A stretch of DNA of 64,000 nucleotides from Phenylobacterium montanum (GTDB taxonomy: Bacteria; Pseudomonadota; Alphaproteobacteria; Caulobacterales; Caulobacteraceae). The notes under the pieces are model-generated. The model was given only the letters and a program-made list of their open reading frames with translations, did no database searches and was not told the origin of the DNA. The translations under genes were made by a program, and so were the position numbers. How positions within the stretch are numbered: the stretch's first letter is position 1; the number at the start of each line of letters is the position of its first letter. Below, in pieces: positions 27,090-36,012 of this stretch. Location: the NCBI RefSeq assembly GCF_018135625.1, contig NZ_CP073078.1:2450501-2514500 (forward strand). Direction: 5' to 3'.

Positions 27090-27212
27090 CAAGAGCTCCT
27101 CCCGAAAGGCGTTTTGTCTTTCGAGCAGCTAATCCGACGCCAGGACTCACGGGAACTTTTGAATTGTGATCTAAATCATCATATTTTTTGATGGTTGGCT
27201 GTGAGGGCTTGG
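27090..27212. promoter_or_regulatory. Divergent hsa operon/LysR promoter with TGAT-N4-ATCA box
   Basis: This 123-base AT-richer gap contains TGAT-CTAA-ATCA at 27167-27178, within a longer AT-rich run up to 27190. It is compatible with a LysR T-N11-A box but also with an FNR/CRP-family core. Its position between divergent regulator and operon makes LysR binding the first guess. Confidence 0.5.
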
Positions 27213-28169
27213 ATGGACGATCTGGAGCGCAGGCTCAGGGCGACCAATCTCAATCTTTTGCCGATCCTTCGGGCTGTGCTGAGGCATCGGAACCTGACCC
27301 GCGCGGCCGAGGCGCTGAACATCACCCAATCCGCCGTCAGCAATAGCCTACGGCAACTGCGGGCCCATTTTGGCGACGAGCTGCTGCTGCGCGAGGGCCG
27401 TCGTCTGCGCCTGACCGAGAAGGCCAAGCAGCTGATCGAACCGCTCGACGCGGCGCTGGGCGCCGTCGGGCAGGTGATGGCGGCGCCGAGTTTCGATCCG
27501 GCGACCTCGACCCGCCGTTTCCGCGTCGCGACAGCCGACTACGTGACAGCGATCACGGCGCCGGAAATGGCCGCCCTAATGAGCCGCGAGGCCCCAGGCG
27601 TGGCGGTGCAGATGATCACGGCCCGGGGCCGATCGGCGGGGGATCTGCACGCCGGCGACATCGACATGATCATTTCACCGCGGCAGGTCATCGAGGCGCT
27701 GAGCTATCAAGCCCCCGCTTTGGCGCGAGAACTGTCCCTGGAGCCTCTTGGGCGCGAGCCTTTCGTCTGCCTGGCCCGCAAGGACGATGAAGCGTTCGCC
27801 GCCGGTCTGACAGTCGAAGCCTATCTGGCGCGTCCGCACGCGAGTTTCCATCTCGACCTTGTCGCCCACGCCAGCCTCGAACACGGCTATCTGATCGAAC
27901 ACGGCGTCGAGCAGTTCAATCGCGTACTCACCTCCGACTTCACCGTGCTTCCACTGATCGCCGCCCGATCGGACTGTCTGGTCTTGGCCCCGCGCAGTCT
28001 TGCGCGCCTGTTCGCCAGCAGCCTGCCGCTGCAGTTCGCCCCCTCCCCCCTTCCGATCCCCGACCTCGAACTGGTGATGGTGTGGCCTCGGCGGCGGTCG
28101 GCGGAACCGGAACTGGCCTGGTTGCGCGGACTGTTGAAACGCTGCGCGGCGGCCTCGTTGGCCGACTGA
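27213..28169 (+). CDS. LysR-family (NodD-like) transcriptional regulator
   Basis: This 318-residue LysR protein has an N-terminal helix-turn-helix (VLRHRNLTRAAEALNITQSAVSNSLRQLRAHFGDELLLREGRRLRLTEKA, about residues 22-75). A periplasmic-binding-like effector domain begins at TRRFRVATADYVTAI. NodD/LinR-like regulators of this kind activate aromatic and hydrocarbon catabolic genes. ATG 27213 with TGAGGG upstream is preferred over a TTG 18 bases earlier. It is divergent from hsaA, the usual arrangement for an activator that uses a ring-degradation intermediate as inducer. Confidence 0.92.
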   Translation: MDDLERRLRATNLNLLPILRAVLRHRNLTRAAEALNITQSAVSNSLRQLRAHFGDELLLREGRRLRLTEKAKQLIEPLDAALGAVGQVMAAPSFDPATSTRRFRVATADYVTAITAPEMAALMSREAPGVAVQMITARGRSAGDLHAGDIDMIISPRQVIEALSYQAPALARELSLEPLGREPFVCLARKDDEAFAAGLTVEAYLARPHASFHLDLVAHASLEHGYLIEHGVEQFNRVLTSDFTVLPLIAARSDCLVLAPRSLARLFASSLPLQFAPSPLPIPDLELVMVWPRRRSAEPELAWLRGLLKRCAAASLAD

Positions 28170-28417
28170 AATCGGCGCCGATCATCACAAAGCGTGAGGG
28201 TTGACGTAGGCGATATCCGGTTCCCTTGGCCCCAATCCCCGGCGCCTCGACAATCTCGACGCGTGAGCTCGCGCTCGCAGGAAGTCCGGCTTTCGCCGCC
28301 CGCATGGCGATCGGGACCGGCGCATTGCATGAACATGAAGGCGGCGGCGAATTGGTGCTGTTCCTAGCTTACGCAACGCCGCCCGCAGTCCTTGTGCGGA
28401 TCGCGAGCGCCGCGCTT

Positions 28418-29014
28418 CTAAGGCGCATAGGCCCTCAGGAACGCCTCAACGCCGTCCTTGACCGCAGCGTCGATCTGCCCGGCGGTGATCGTGGTGTCGC
28501 CGTGCAGGCGCCGTTCGAGAATATCGGCCTCGACCAGGCCGCGGTAGTGCAGGGCCACAGTGTAAGGCGCCGCCCGGCGTAGGCGCCCGGCCGCCATCTC
28601 CTGCTCGAAAGCGGCGGCCAGCCTGCGCCAGTGGGGCACGATGGCCTGCGCGCGAAAAACATCGCCCAGGCCGGAGCGCTCCGCCTCGGTCATCAAGGCG
28701 CGCTCGACTCCGACCATGTCCGGTGTCAGGCGCGCCTCCAGGTACCCCCGGCCAAACGCGATCAGGCGCTCACGAAGGTCGCCCGCGCCCGTGAGGTGCT
28801 CGAACGCCTCGTCGGAGCGTGAGGCCATGGCCTGCTGCAGCGCCGCGGTAAACAGCTCCTCCTTGGATTTGAAATAGCTGTACAGCGTCGCCTTGGAGCC
28901 GCCCACGCGATCCGAGATCTCTGACATGGTGGTGCGCTCGAAGCCGTTCTCCTTGAACACCTGCCAGGCCGAGTCCGTGATGGCCTTGCGCCGCGCGTCC
29001 GTTTTTACCCGCAA
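28418..29014 (-). CDS. TetR/AcrR-family repressor of the efflux operon
   Basis: This 198-residue TetR protein has an N-terminal helix-turn-helix (FERTTMSEISDRVGGSKATLYSYFKSKEELF, about residues 25-55) and a C-terminal ligand domain containing LHYRGLVEADILERRLHGD. It is transcribed away from the NodT-EmrA-EmrB operon with 108 bases between. A TAAACC-N9-GGTTTA inverted repeat in that gap is the likely operator. The expected role is derepression of the pump by a toxic compound. Confidence 0.92.
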   Translation of the reverse strand: MRVKTDARRKAITDSAWQVFKENGFERTTMSEISDRVGGSKATLYSYFKSKEELFTAALQQAMASRSDEAFEHLTGAGDLRERLIAFGRGYLEARLTPDMVGVERALMTEAERSGLGDVFRAQAIVPHWRRLAAAFEQEMAAGRLRRAAPYTVALHYRGLVEADILERRLHGDTTITAGQIDAAVKDGVEAFLRAYAP

Positions 29015-29086
29015 TTCGATCTCTCCGCCTATTTCTGAACTCGACCGTACACTTTTCGCTTGACGGCGGAAAGGGCCCTTTGTAAC

Positions 29087-29107
29087 TAAACCAGACTGTT
29101 CGGTTTA
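29087..29107. promoter_or_regulatory. Likely TetR operator upstream of the efflux operon
   Basis: The inverted repeat TAAACC-N9-GGTTTA lies 15 bp before the NodT-type gene and 72 bp before the divergent tetR gene. Its size and position fit repression of both directions. Confidence 0.65.
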
Positions 29108-29122
29108 AGAAAGGGTCAGGCT

Positions 29123-30562
29123 ATGGCGTCACTCCCCGGTTTAGGTAAAAGAACGGCCCGGCTGGCGATGCTCGCAGGCGCGGCCGCCACGGTTCTCTCA
29201 GGCTGCGCGGCCATTCCCCGGCTCGGGGCCGCGCCGCAGATGAAGCCCGCATCGGCCTACGCCGCCGCCGAGAGCTTCAAGGCCCCGGCCACGCAATGGC
29301 CGAACGATCGCTGGTGGGCGGCGTATCGGGATCCTCAGCTCGATGAGCTGATCGAAGCGGCGCTGACCGGTTCGCCCGACCTTGCGGCGGCCCGGGCGCG
29401 GGTTCGCCAGGCCGACGCCCTGGCCGAACAGGTCGAATCGACCCTCGGGCCGCAGCTCAACGCCGTGGCCATGGCCGGCGAATCCAAGCTGAGCTACAAC
29501 AACGGCCTGCCCCCGGCGATCGTCACCCATGGGTGGCGCGATGCGGGCCTGGCCGGCCTCAATCTCAACTGGCAGATCGATTTCTTCGGCAAGAACCGCG
29601 CTCTGCTCGCCGGCGCCGTCTCCGAAAAGGAGGCCGCCCAGGCCGAGGCGGCCGCCGCCCGCCTGACCCTCTCGACCGCCATCGCCGGGGCCTATGCCGA
29701 CCTGGCGCAGCTCTACGAGGACCGGGACGCGACCCAGGATGCGCTCAAGGTGCGCTCGGAAAGCCAGACGCTTATCGACCAGCGGGTCGCCCAGGGCCTC
29801 GAGACCCAGGCCACCAGCGAGCGGACCCATGCCGACCGCGCCTCCGCCGAGGCCGAACTGGCGGCGATCGATGAATCCATCGGCCTGACCAAGAACCGCA
29901 TCGCTACGCTGGTGGGAAAGGGCCCGGATATCGGCCTTTCGATCGAGCGTCCGCATCCGGGCGCGATCCGCGCCTTCGGCCTGCCCGCCAACCTGCAGGC
30001 GGAGCTGATCGGCCGCCGCCCCGACGTCGTCGCCGCGCGCCTGGCGGCCGAGGCCGCTGGCCATCGAGTCAAGGCGGCCAAGGCGGATTTCTATCCCAAC
30101 GTGAACCTCGCCGCCTTCGCCGGCTATGAATCGTTGGGCCTCGCCAACCTCGCCAAGTCCGGATCGCAGTTCGGAACCGTCGGGCCGGCCGTGACCTTGC
30201 CGATCTTCGAGTCGGGCCGGCTGCAGGGCGCCTATCGGGGCGCCCTGGGCCAGTACGACGCGGCGGTGGCGATCTACGATCAGGCGGTCACCCACGCCCT
30301 GGCCGAGGTGGCCGACAGCGCGATCAGCGCCCGGGCGCTCGATGCGCGCCTCGGCAAGAGCCGCGAGGCGCTCGCCGCGGCGCAGAACGCCTATCACCTG
30401 GCCAGCCAGCGCTACGACCGCGGCCTTGGGACCTATCTCGAGGTCCTCGCCGCCGAGGATGCGCTGGTCATGAACCAGCGCGCCGTCGCCGACCTCGAAA
30501 TGCGGGCCTTCACCCTGGACGTGGCCCTGATCCGCGCCCTCGGCGGCGGCTACCGCGCCTGA
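29123..30562 (+). CDS. NodT-family outer-membrane efflux lipoprotein
   Basis: This 479-residue TolC-like protein has a lipoprotein signal peptide ending in a lipobox (ATVLSGCAAIP, modified cysteine near residue 32). Two outer membrane efflux repeats follow; LNWQIDFFGKNRALL and LPIFESGRLQGAYRGALGQYDAAVAIYDQAV mark them. It forms the outer channel for the EmrA/EmrB pair encoded next, 40 bases downstream, giving a complete tripartite pump. RBS GAAAGGGTCAGGCT precedes the ATG. Confidence 0.93.
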   Translation: MASLPGLGKRTARLAMLAGAAATVLSGCAAIPRLGAAPQMKPASAYAAAESFKAPATQWPNDRWWAAYRDPQLDELIEAALTGSPDLAAARARVRQADALAEQVESTLGPQLNAVAMAGESKLSYNNGLPPAIVTHGWRDAGLAGLNLNWQIDFFGKNRALLAGAVSEKEAAQAEAAAARLTLSTAIAGAYADLAQLYEDRDATQDALKVRSESQTLIDQRVAQGLETQATSERTHADRASAEAELAAIDESIGLTKNRIATLVGKGPDIGLSIERPHPGAIRAFGLPANLQAELIGRRPDVVAARLAAEAAGHRVKAAKADFYPNVNLAAFAGYESLGLANLAKSGSQFGTVGPAVTLPIFESGRLQGAYRGALGQYDAAVAIYDQAVTHALAEVADSAISARALDARLGKSREALAAAQNAYHLASQRYDRGLGTYLEVLAAEDALVMNQRAVADLEMRAFTLDVALIRALGGGYRA

Positions 30563-30602
30563 TCCCTTCCTGCCTCCCCAATCCCCTCAAGGAACTCTCG
30601 CC

Positions 30603-31706
30603 ATGGACCAGTCCGTTCGCACCCTGACGCCCGAAATCGAAGTCGAGGCCACGGCCGCCGGCTCGGGCGCCCGCAAGAAGCTCTTAATCGCCTTGGCCGG
30701 CGTCGTCGCCCTCGCCGGCGCCGGCTACGCCGCCTTCGACATAACCGTGGCCGCCAAGCACGCCGCCACCGACAACGCCTATGTGGACGCCGAAACCGCT
30801 GAAGTGACCGCGCTGACCAGCGGACCTGTCGCCGACGTGCGCGTGGTCGACACCCAGGCGGTGAAGAAGGGCGATATCCTGGTAGTGCTGGACGACGCCG
30901 ATCGCCGTCTGGAGCTGGAGCAGGCCAAGGCCGCCCTGGGCCAGGCCCTGCGCAAGATGCAGAGCATCCAGGCCAATAGCGGCTCGCTGAGCGGCCAGAT
31001 TGCGGCCCGCCAGGCGGACCTGATCCGCGCCAAGGCCGAACTGCAGCGCGCCCAGGTGGAATACGACCGCCGCCACCCACTGGCCGGCACCGGCGCCATC
31101 TCCGGCGAGGAAATGACCACGGTGAAGACCAACCTGGAGGCCGCCCAGGCTGCCTTTGAGCAGGCGCAGGCCAATCTGCGCGCCGCGCAAGGGGCGCACG
31201 AGGCCAACGACGCCCTGATCCAGGGCGCTCCGCTGGACCAGAACCCGGAAGTCGCCGCCGCCCGCGCCCGCGTCGACCAGGCTGAGGTCGCGCTCTCGCG
31301 CACCGTCGTGCGCGCCCCGGTGGACGGCATAGTCACCAAGCGCACCGTGCAGGTGGGCCAGATGGTGCAGCCGGGCGCCCTCTTGATGACCGTGGTGCCG
31401 GTCCAGGCGGCCTATGTGACGGCCAACTTCAAGGAGGTGCAGCTGAAGAAGGTGCGCGTCGGCCAGAAGGCCGAGCTGACCAGCGACCTCTACGGCAAGG
31501 ACGTGGTGTATCACGGCCGGGTGGTGGGCTTCTCCGGCGGCACCGGCGCGGCCACAGCCATCGTTCCGGCCCAGAACGCCACCGGCAACTGGATCAAGGT
31601 CGTGCAGCGGCTGCCCGTGCGCATCGCCCTCGACCCTCGCGAGCTGGCCGCCCACCCCCTGAAGGTCGGCCTGTCGATGGACGCCGACATCAACCTCGCC
31701 GACTAA
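30603..31706 (+). CDS. emrA: EmrA/HlyD-type periplasmic adaptor
   Basis: This 367-residue membrane-fusion protein has a single N-terminal membrane helix (LLIALAGVVALAGAGYAAF). A lipoyl-like half follows (TDNAYVDAETAEVTALTSGPVADVRVVDTQAVKKGDILVVLDD), then a long helical hairpin rich in Ala/Gln/Glu and the beta-barrel half (VVRAPVDGIVTKRTVQVGQMVQPGALLMTVVP). It links the inner-membrane carrier to the NodT channel. It is the middle gene of a three-gene operon. Confidence 0.93.
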   Translation: MDQSVRTLTPEIEVEATAAGSGARKKLLIALAGVVALAGAGYAAFDITVAAKHAATDNAYVDAETAEVTALTSGPVADVRVVDTQAVKKGDILVVLDDADRRLELEQAKAALGQALRKMQSIQANSGSLSGQIAARQADLIRAKAELQRAQVEYDRRHPLAGTGAISGEEMTTVKTNLEAAQAAFEQAQANLRAAQGAHEANDALIQGAPLDQNPEVAAARARVDQAEVALSRTVVRAPVDGIVTKRTVQVGQMVQPGALLMTVVPVQAAYVTANFKEVQLKKVRVGQKAELTSDLYGKDVVYHGRVVGFSGGTGAATAIVPAQNATGNWIKVVQRLPVRIALDPRELAAHPLKVGLSMDADINLAD

Positions 31707-31724
31707 GCGCCGGGAAACTTCGTC

Positions 31725-33269
31725 ATGAAAACCTTGCATGCCCACAGGGCGGAGCCGGCGGCTCCGCTCACAGGCTTCCCCTTGCTCGTGACCGCCATTC
31801 TGATCGGCCTTGGCAATTTCCTGGTGGTGCTCGACACCACCATCGCCAACGTCTCGGTGCCGACCATCGCCGGCAATCTGGGGGTCTCCTCCAGCCAGGG
31901 CACCTGGGTCATCACCTCCTACGCCGTCGCGGAGGCGATCACCGTGCCGCTGACCGGCTGGCTCGCCGGCAAGTTCGGCGCCCAGCGCGTGTTCATCACC
32001 TGCTATCTCGGCTTCGCCGTTGTCTCGCTACTCTGCGGTCTGTCCAGCTCGCTCGGCATGCTGCTCGGCATGCGCGTGCTGCTGGGGCTGGTCGGCGGCC
32101 CGATCATGCCGTTATCGCAGATGCTGCTGCTGCGCACCTTCCCGAAGGAGAAGGCGACGCTCGCCACCGTCATCTGGGCCATGACCACCCTGGTGGGGCC
32201 GGTGGCAGGCCCGATCCTGGGCGGCATCATCTGCGACTCGATCGGCTGGTCGTGGATATTCTTCATCAAGGTGCCGGTGGCCCTCGCGGGCGGACTTTCC
32301 CTGCTGTTCCTGATGCGCGGCCAACCGGACCCGACCCGGCCGGCGTCGATCGACAAGGTGGGCCTGGGCCTCCTGGTCCTGTGGGTGGGCGCGCTGCAGA
32401 TCATGCTGGACGAAGGCCGCAACCAGGACTGGTTCAACTCGCCGGAGATCTGCGTGCTGGGCGTGATCGCCGCCATCGGCTTCGCCGCCTTCCTGATCTG
32501 GGAGCTGACGGAGAGGAATCCGATCGTCGACCTGAGGATCTTCCGTCATCGCGGCTTCGTCGCCGCCGCCACGACCTATGCCGTGGGCTTTGGCGCCTTC
32601 TTCGCCAGCATCGTGCTGCTGCCGCTCTGGCTGCAGTCCAACATGGGCTACACGGCGACCTGGGCCGGCTACGCCACCGGCATCATGGGCATCTTCGCGG
32701 TGGTGTCCGCGCCCCTGGTCGGCAAGGCGGTGGAGAAGATCGACGCCCGGCTGATCGTATCGCTCGGCATCCTGGGCCTCGGCCTGATCATGGTCTGGCG
32801 AATGGGTTTCAACCCGGACGTCACCTTCTTGCAGATGGCCTGGCCGACCCTGCTCACCGGGCCCTTCATGGTGATGTTCTTCGTGCCCGTGACCGGCCTC
32901 GCCATGGCCAGCGTCGGCCATGACGAACAGGCCAATGCCGCGGGCCTGTCGAACTTCATGCGCACGCTGGCCGGCGCCTTCGCCACCTCGCTGGTGCAGA
33001 CCGGCTGGCAGAACGCAACCCGCAAGAACCAGACCGAGCTGGCGGGCGTGCTGCATTATGGCCGCGAGCTGATCGACGGCGCCGTGCGCCTAGGGGCGCC
33101 GCACGACAGCGCCACGGCCGTGCTGACGCAGGTGATCGAGGGGCAGAGCGTTACGCTGGCGACGCTCAACATGTTCGCCACCATCGCGATCTGCTTCGGC
33201 TTCGCCGCGACGCTCATCTGGATCGCGCCCAAACCCCAGGGGCCGATCGACACCAGCGGCGCGCACTGA
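31725..33269 (+). CDS. emrB: EmrB-type MFS drug efflux transporter (DHA2 family)
   Basis: This 514-residue carrier has about 14 hydrophobic segments, typical of DHA2 transporters. FLVVLDTTIANVSVPTIAGNLGVSSSQGTWVITSY is the family's first-helix motif. LGLVGGPIMPLSQMLLLRTFPKEKA and WAMTTLVGPVAGPILGG supply the antiporter motif region. Driven by the proton gradient, it exports hydrophobic compounds through EmrA and the NodT channel. Its ATG is 18 bases after emrA. Physical closeness to the hsa operon suggests protection against toxic ring intermediates, but this is inference. Confidence 0.93.
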   Translation: MKTLHAHRAEPAAPLTGFPLLVTAILIGLGNFLVVLDTTIANVSVPTIAGNLGVSSSQGTWVITSYAVAEAITVPLTGWLAGKFGAQRVFITCYLGFAVVSLLCGLSSSLGMLLGMRVLLGLVGGPIMPLSQMLLLRTFPKEKATLATVIWAMTTLVGPVAGPILGGIICDSIGWSWIFFIKVPVALAGGLSLLFLMRGQPDPTRPASIDKVGLGLLVLWVGALQIMLDEGRNQDWFNSPEICVLGVIAAIGFAAFLIWELTERNPIVDLRIFRHRGFVAAATTYAVGFGAFFASIVLLPLWLQSNMGYTATWAGYATGIMGIFAVVSAPLVGKAVEKIDARLIVSLGILGLGLIMVWRMGFNPDVTFLQMAWPTLLTGPFMVMFFVPVTGLAMASVGHDEQANAAGLSNFMRTLAGAFATSLVQTGWQNATRKNQTELAGVLHYGRELIDGAVRLGAPHDSATAVLTQVIEGQSVTLATLNMFATIAICFGFAATLIWIAPKPQGPIDTSGAH

Positions 33270-33382
33270 GAACAGACTCGGTTCAGCGGAGCGGATACCG
33301 CCTACGATGAGAAATCCAAGGCCTTCGAAAACATATCCTGAAGGCGACCGCTTCGTCTTCGACTGCCATCTCATGCTTATCT

Positions 33383-33490
33383 ATGAAAGGTGTTCCTGTG
33401 TCCAAAGCAATGGAAGCCATAGTCGGCTGGGCTTCGCTGTTGGCGTTAGCATCAATGATCGCCGTCATCGTCATTTTGTTCTTTGTGTAG
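33383..33490 (+). CDS. Possible 35-residue single-helix membrane peptide
   Basis: A short reading frame ends in a strongly hydrophobic helix (WASLLALASMIAVIVILFFV) at its very C-terminus, preceded by a short basic/polar head (MKGVPVSKAMEA). This layout is typical of genuine small membrane proteins. It lies between emrB and a tetR gene. No good ribosome site is visible, so it may be chance. Function unknown. Confidence 0.3.
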   Translation: MKGVPVSKAMEAIVGWASLLALASMIAVIVILFFV

Positions 33491-33506
33491 GTCCGAAGTT
33501 CAAGCC

Positions 33507-34166
33507 ATGTTGCATCAACAATCGAAACAAGACCAGATAGGCGCCACCGCACTACGCAAGAGTGGTCGCGCGACGCGCCAAGCCTCCGAGGCCACAGTCC
33601 GACGCATCGTTGAAGTGGCCGCCCTTCTGTTCGTCGAAAAGGGCTATGGCGTATCCATGGACCAGATCGCGGCCAGCGCCAGCGTCGGCAAGCAGACCTT
33701 GTATCGCCGCTTCGGCTCCAAAGAGGCGCTGTTTCTGGCGGTGATCGACCGCGAGGTACAGCGACTGGCCGCCGCGGCTCGATTCGAGGCGGCGAAGGGC
33801 GCCGGCCCGCTGGACGCCCTGAAGGAATGCTGCCGCTTCCTGCTCGACTTCATGCTGCATCCGGACATGGTCCGGCTGCATCGGATCTTCGCCGCCGAGG
33901 CCGAGCGCTTCCCCAACATTGGCGCGTATCTCGAAAACTGCATGGCGCCGTTCATAGCGGTCCTGCAGCGGCTGATGTGGTCCGCGACCGCGGCAGGGCA
34001 TTTGCGAAAATTCGGGTCGGGCGTGCTCGTCACTCACCTTGAGGGAGCAATCGTCGGCTGGCCGATCCGGCAGGCGATGCTGGGGCTGGATCCGCTCGCC
34101 GAGCCCGCCGCCCGCGACGCGTACTTCGAAACCGCGTGGGACCTATTCCTCGGGGGAGCGGAATAG
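33507..34166 (+). CDS. TetR/AcrR-family transcriptional regulator
   Basis: This is a TetR protein of about 219 residues. The helix-turn-helix lies in KGYGVSMDQIAASASVGKQTLYRRFGSKEALFLAVI. The remaining helices resemble the TetR C-terminal domain of AefR-like regulators (LLDFMLHPDMVRLHRIFAAEAERFPNIG). The ATG at 33507 was chosen over one eight codons earlier; neither has a strong ribosome site. It follows emrB by about 240 bases and its targets are unclear; the efflux operon or the POT transporter are nearby candidates. Confidence 0.85.
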   Translation: MLHQQSKQDQIGATALRKSGRATRQASEATVRRIVEVAALLFVEKGYGVSMDQIAASASVGKQTLYRRFGSKEALFLAVIDREVQRLAAAARFEAAKGAGPLDALKECCRFLLDFMLHPDMVRLHRIFAAEAERFPNIGAYLENCMAPFIAVLQRLMWSATAAGHLRKFGSGVLVTHLEGAIVGWPIRQAMLGLDPLAEPAARDAYFETAWDLFLGGAE

Positions 34167-34463
34167 CTGGCCCTGGCGGCTGGAGCCCCCGCTCGCCAGG
34201 AATCCGGCCGCTTCCCCTACTCGCCGTTGTTATGACTGCCTTGGAGGAGCAAGCGCAGCGCTAAAGCAGTCCCGCCGATGACCGCAGATGGCGATGCCTG
34301 GCGGGATCCGGCGGATGGCGATTTCGCGTAGGAACGCCTCGGCGCCTCGCCGTGCAAGCTTATCCGACACATTCGACGTGGACCTGTCGCGGCGGCGCCG
34401 TATCGTCGAGTCCTAGGACTATCAGCGGCCATATCGGGGCCGTGTGGCGCGCACTTGGGGAGC

Positions 34464-34928
34464 ATGACGTTGACGGAGGGGTTGGCGGGAGGATGGACCA
34501 TCGAGAAGCTCAAAGCCCGCAGCCCTGAGGAGCGTTACACTGTTTGGCGAAACGCGCTGCGCAAAGGCACGCCCGAAGCGCTCCAACTCGCCCGCGCAAT
34601 TGAAGGCTCAGGTCTCGACTACGCCGAGAAAGGCGGCATCAGCATGTCGGACCCGCGGGTGCTCGAGATGCGAGACATCATTGAATCAGCCGATGGCCGG
34701 AAAGCTTGCATTCAAGCTACTGCCGCCGGCCTACCCGCGCTTGCGGGTGTCGAACCGTTGATCGTGGCCAAGATGGGCAATCGATACGGTGCCTTCAGCC
34801 AGATGACGGTGACCGCAGGCTCGCTAGTTGGCGAGATCATGCCGTCGCTTGGATACCGCATCTCAGGGCAACGAAAGATGCCAGACGGCTCGGTCGCACA
34901 GACCGCAGCCTTTTGGATTTTGAAATAG
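34464..34928 (+). CDS. Conserved-looking hypothetical protein
   Basis: I do not recognise this 154-residue protein. It begins MTLTEGLAGGWTIEKLKARSPEERYTVWRNALRKG, a helical, charged N-terminus. The C-terminal half (VEPLIVAKMGNRYGAFSQMTVTAGSLVGEIMPSLGYRISGQ) looks like a mixed alpha/beta domain ending in a beta-strand. No signal peptide or membrane segment is seen. The ATG at 34464 follows GGGGAGC closely, which supports real translation. It stands alone between a tetR gene and a toxin-antitoxin pair. Confidence 0.65.
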   Translation: MTLTEGLAGGWTIEKLKARSPEERYTVWRNALRKGTPEALQLARAIEGSGLDYAEKGGISMSDPRVLEMRDIIESADGRKACIQATAAGLPALAGVEPLIVAKMGNRYGAFSQMTVTAGSLVGEIMPSLGYRISGQRKMPDGSVAQTAAFWILK

Positions 34929-35044
34929 CCCCGCTTCTTGGTTCGCCCTCGCCAAGACCGCTTCGGGGGATCAAGCGCAGCCTTAGCGCGTGTCGGCGTT
35001 TCGACCGCTTTTGGCGAGCGGCGGGTTCAAGGATGGTCGCTTGG

Positions 35045-35350
35045 TCACTCGCCGGATCCGAGGTCAAAGAGGTCTTTTAGTCGCCTGACTCCGTGCACTA
35101 TGCGAACAACTACCGCGCTGGATCCTTCTACGCGGTACAGCGCAAGGTAATCGCCCACGACAAGCGCCCGAGCGTCTGGCGCAATCTCGGGGCGCGCTGC
35201 CCCAAGTTTCGGATGTTCGGCCAAAGCTTGGCACCGGGCAACAATCCGGTCGATGAGACGGTCGGCCGCCGCAGGATTGTCCAACGCGACATGCAGCCAA
35301 ATATCATCCAGGTCGGCGTTGGCTCGCGGCGTAATGACGACGCGGGCCAC
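35045..35350 (-). CDS. parE: ParE/RelE-superfamily toxin
   Basis: This 101-residue protein has the ParE pattern: ITPRANADLDDIWLHVALDNPAAADRLIDRIVARCQALAEHPKLG, then DARALVVGDYLALYRVEGSSAVVVRIVHGVRRLKDLF. ParE toxins poison DNA gyrase, and RelE relatives cut mRNA; the long first helix pair favours ParE. It starts three bases after the antitoxin gene, the normal antitoxin-first order. Confidence 0.9.
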   Translation of the reverse strand: MARVVITPRANADLDDIWLHVALDNPAAADRLIDRIVARCQALAEHPKLGAARPEIAPDARALVVGDYLALYRVEGSSAVVVRIVHGVRRLKDLFDLGSGE

Positions 35351-35353
35351 GCG

Positions 35354-35635
35354 TCAGAGATTGGCTGCTTTGTGAGCCGCCAAACGCGCGCGTCCGCGGC
35401 GCTTGATATCTTCGGCGTCCAGAGGCTGGCCATCGCCGCTGTCGATGCCCTCTCGCCAGAGCCTTCGCAATTCTTCAACGGCGACCTCCCGCCCCTGGCG
35501 AATTTGCTTCCACGCGCGGAGCGCGTCACGAACCACTTCGCTCGTGGACGCGTACTCGCCAGTCGCGATGGCTCGGCGAATGTCTGCTGCGAATTCAGGT
35601 GTAAGCGCGATGCTCAGCTTCTCGACGGTCGCCAT
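35354..35635 (-). CDS. parD: ParD-type antitoxin
   Basis: This 93-residue antitoxin has an N-terminal ribbon-helix-helix domain (KLSIALTPEFAADIRRAIATGEYASTSEVVRDALRAWKQ) that should bind its own promoter. A C-terminal tail wraps the toxin (REGIDSGDGQPLDAEDIKRRGRARL). ATG 35635 is chosen because GAGGGAACCTC precedes it and the ribbon-helix-helix then begins at once; a longer in-frame start at 35818 adds only low-quality sequence. Confidence 0.9.
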   Translation of the reverse strand: MATVEKLSIALTPEFAADIRRAIATGEYASTSEVVRDALRAWKQIRQGREVAVEELRRLWREGIDSGDGQPLDAEDIKRRGRARLAAHKAANL

Positions 35636-36012
35636 GAGGTTCCCTCTTCGGTACGACCAGGTCTTACCACGGGCGGCCCGATGAGTCACCTTCTGGCCGT
35701 GTCGCTGGGCTTGGGTTTTGTCCGCCCCTGCCGGTCGGGATGACCGCAATCTGGAAACTGGCGCTGCCGTGGCCCGCCACCCGGAGGGGCTGCTATTGGC
35801 GAGGCCCGGCCATGCCAACCGTGATTTTCAGCGCCGAGTCCGTCCACGACGTGCGATCCTTCTGAGAACCTGGCAACGTCGGCCCTTCAGGCGGGCGCAA
35901 TCCTGAACATATTTGACTTGGGCGCGTGCGAACCTAGGCGATCGCACGGGACTGTGGTTGCTTTGGGCGTCGCCGCCTGACCCTCTGCGGCGGTTCCGGG
36001 GGGAGCCGATCG
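35636..36012. other. Intergenic region between parDE and the POT transporter
   Basis: These 377 bases should hold the divergent parDE and transporter promoters. No protein gene, clear operator, repeat or terminator was recognised. Confidence 0.4.

Noticed and set aside
27167-27178. FNR/CRP site in the hsa promoter
   Set aside because: Only the TGAT-N4-ATCA core matches, not the full consensus; a LysR box at a divergent LysR promoter explains it as well.
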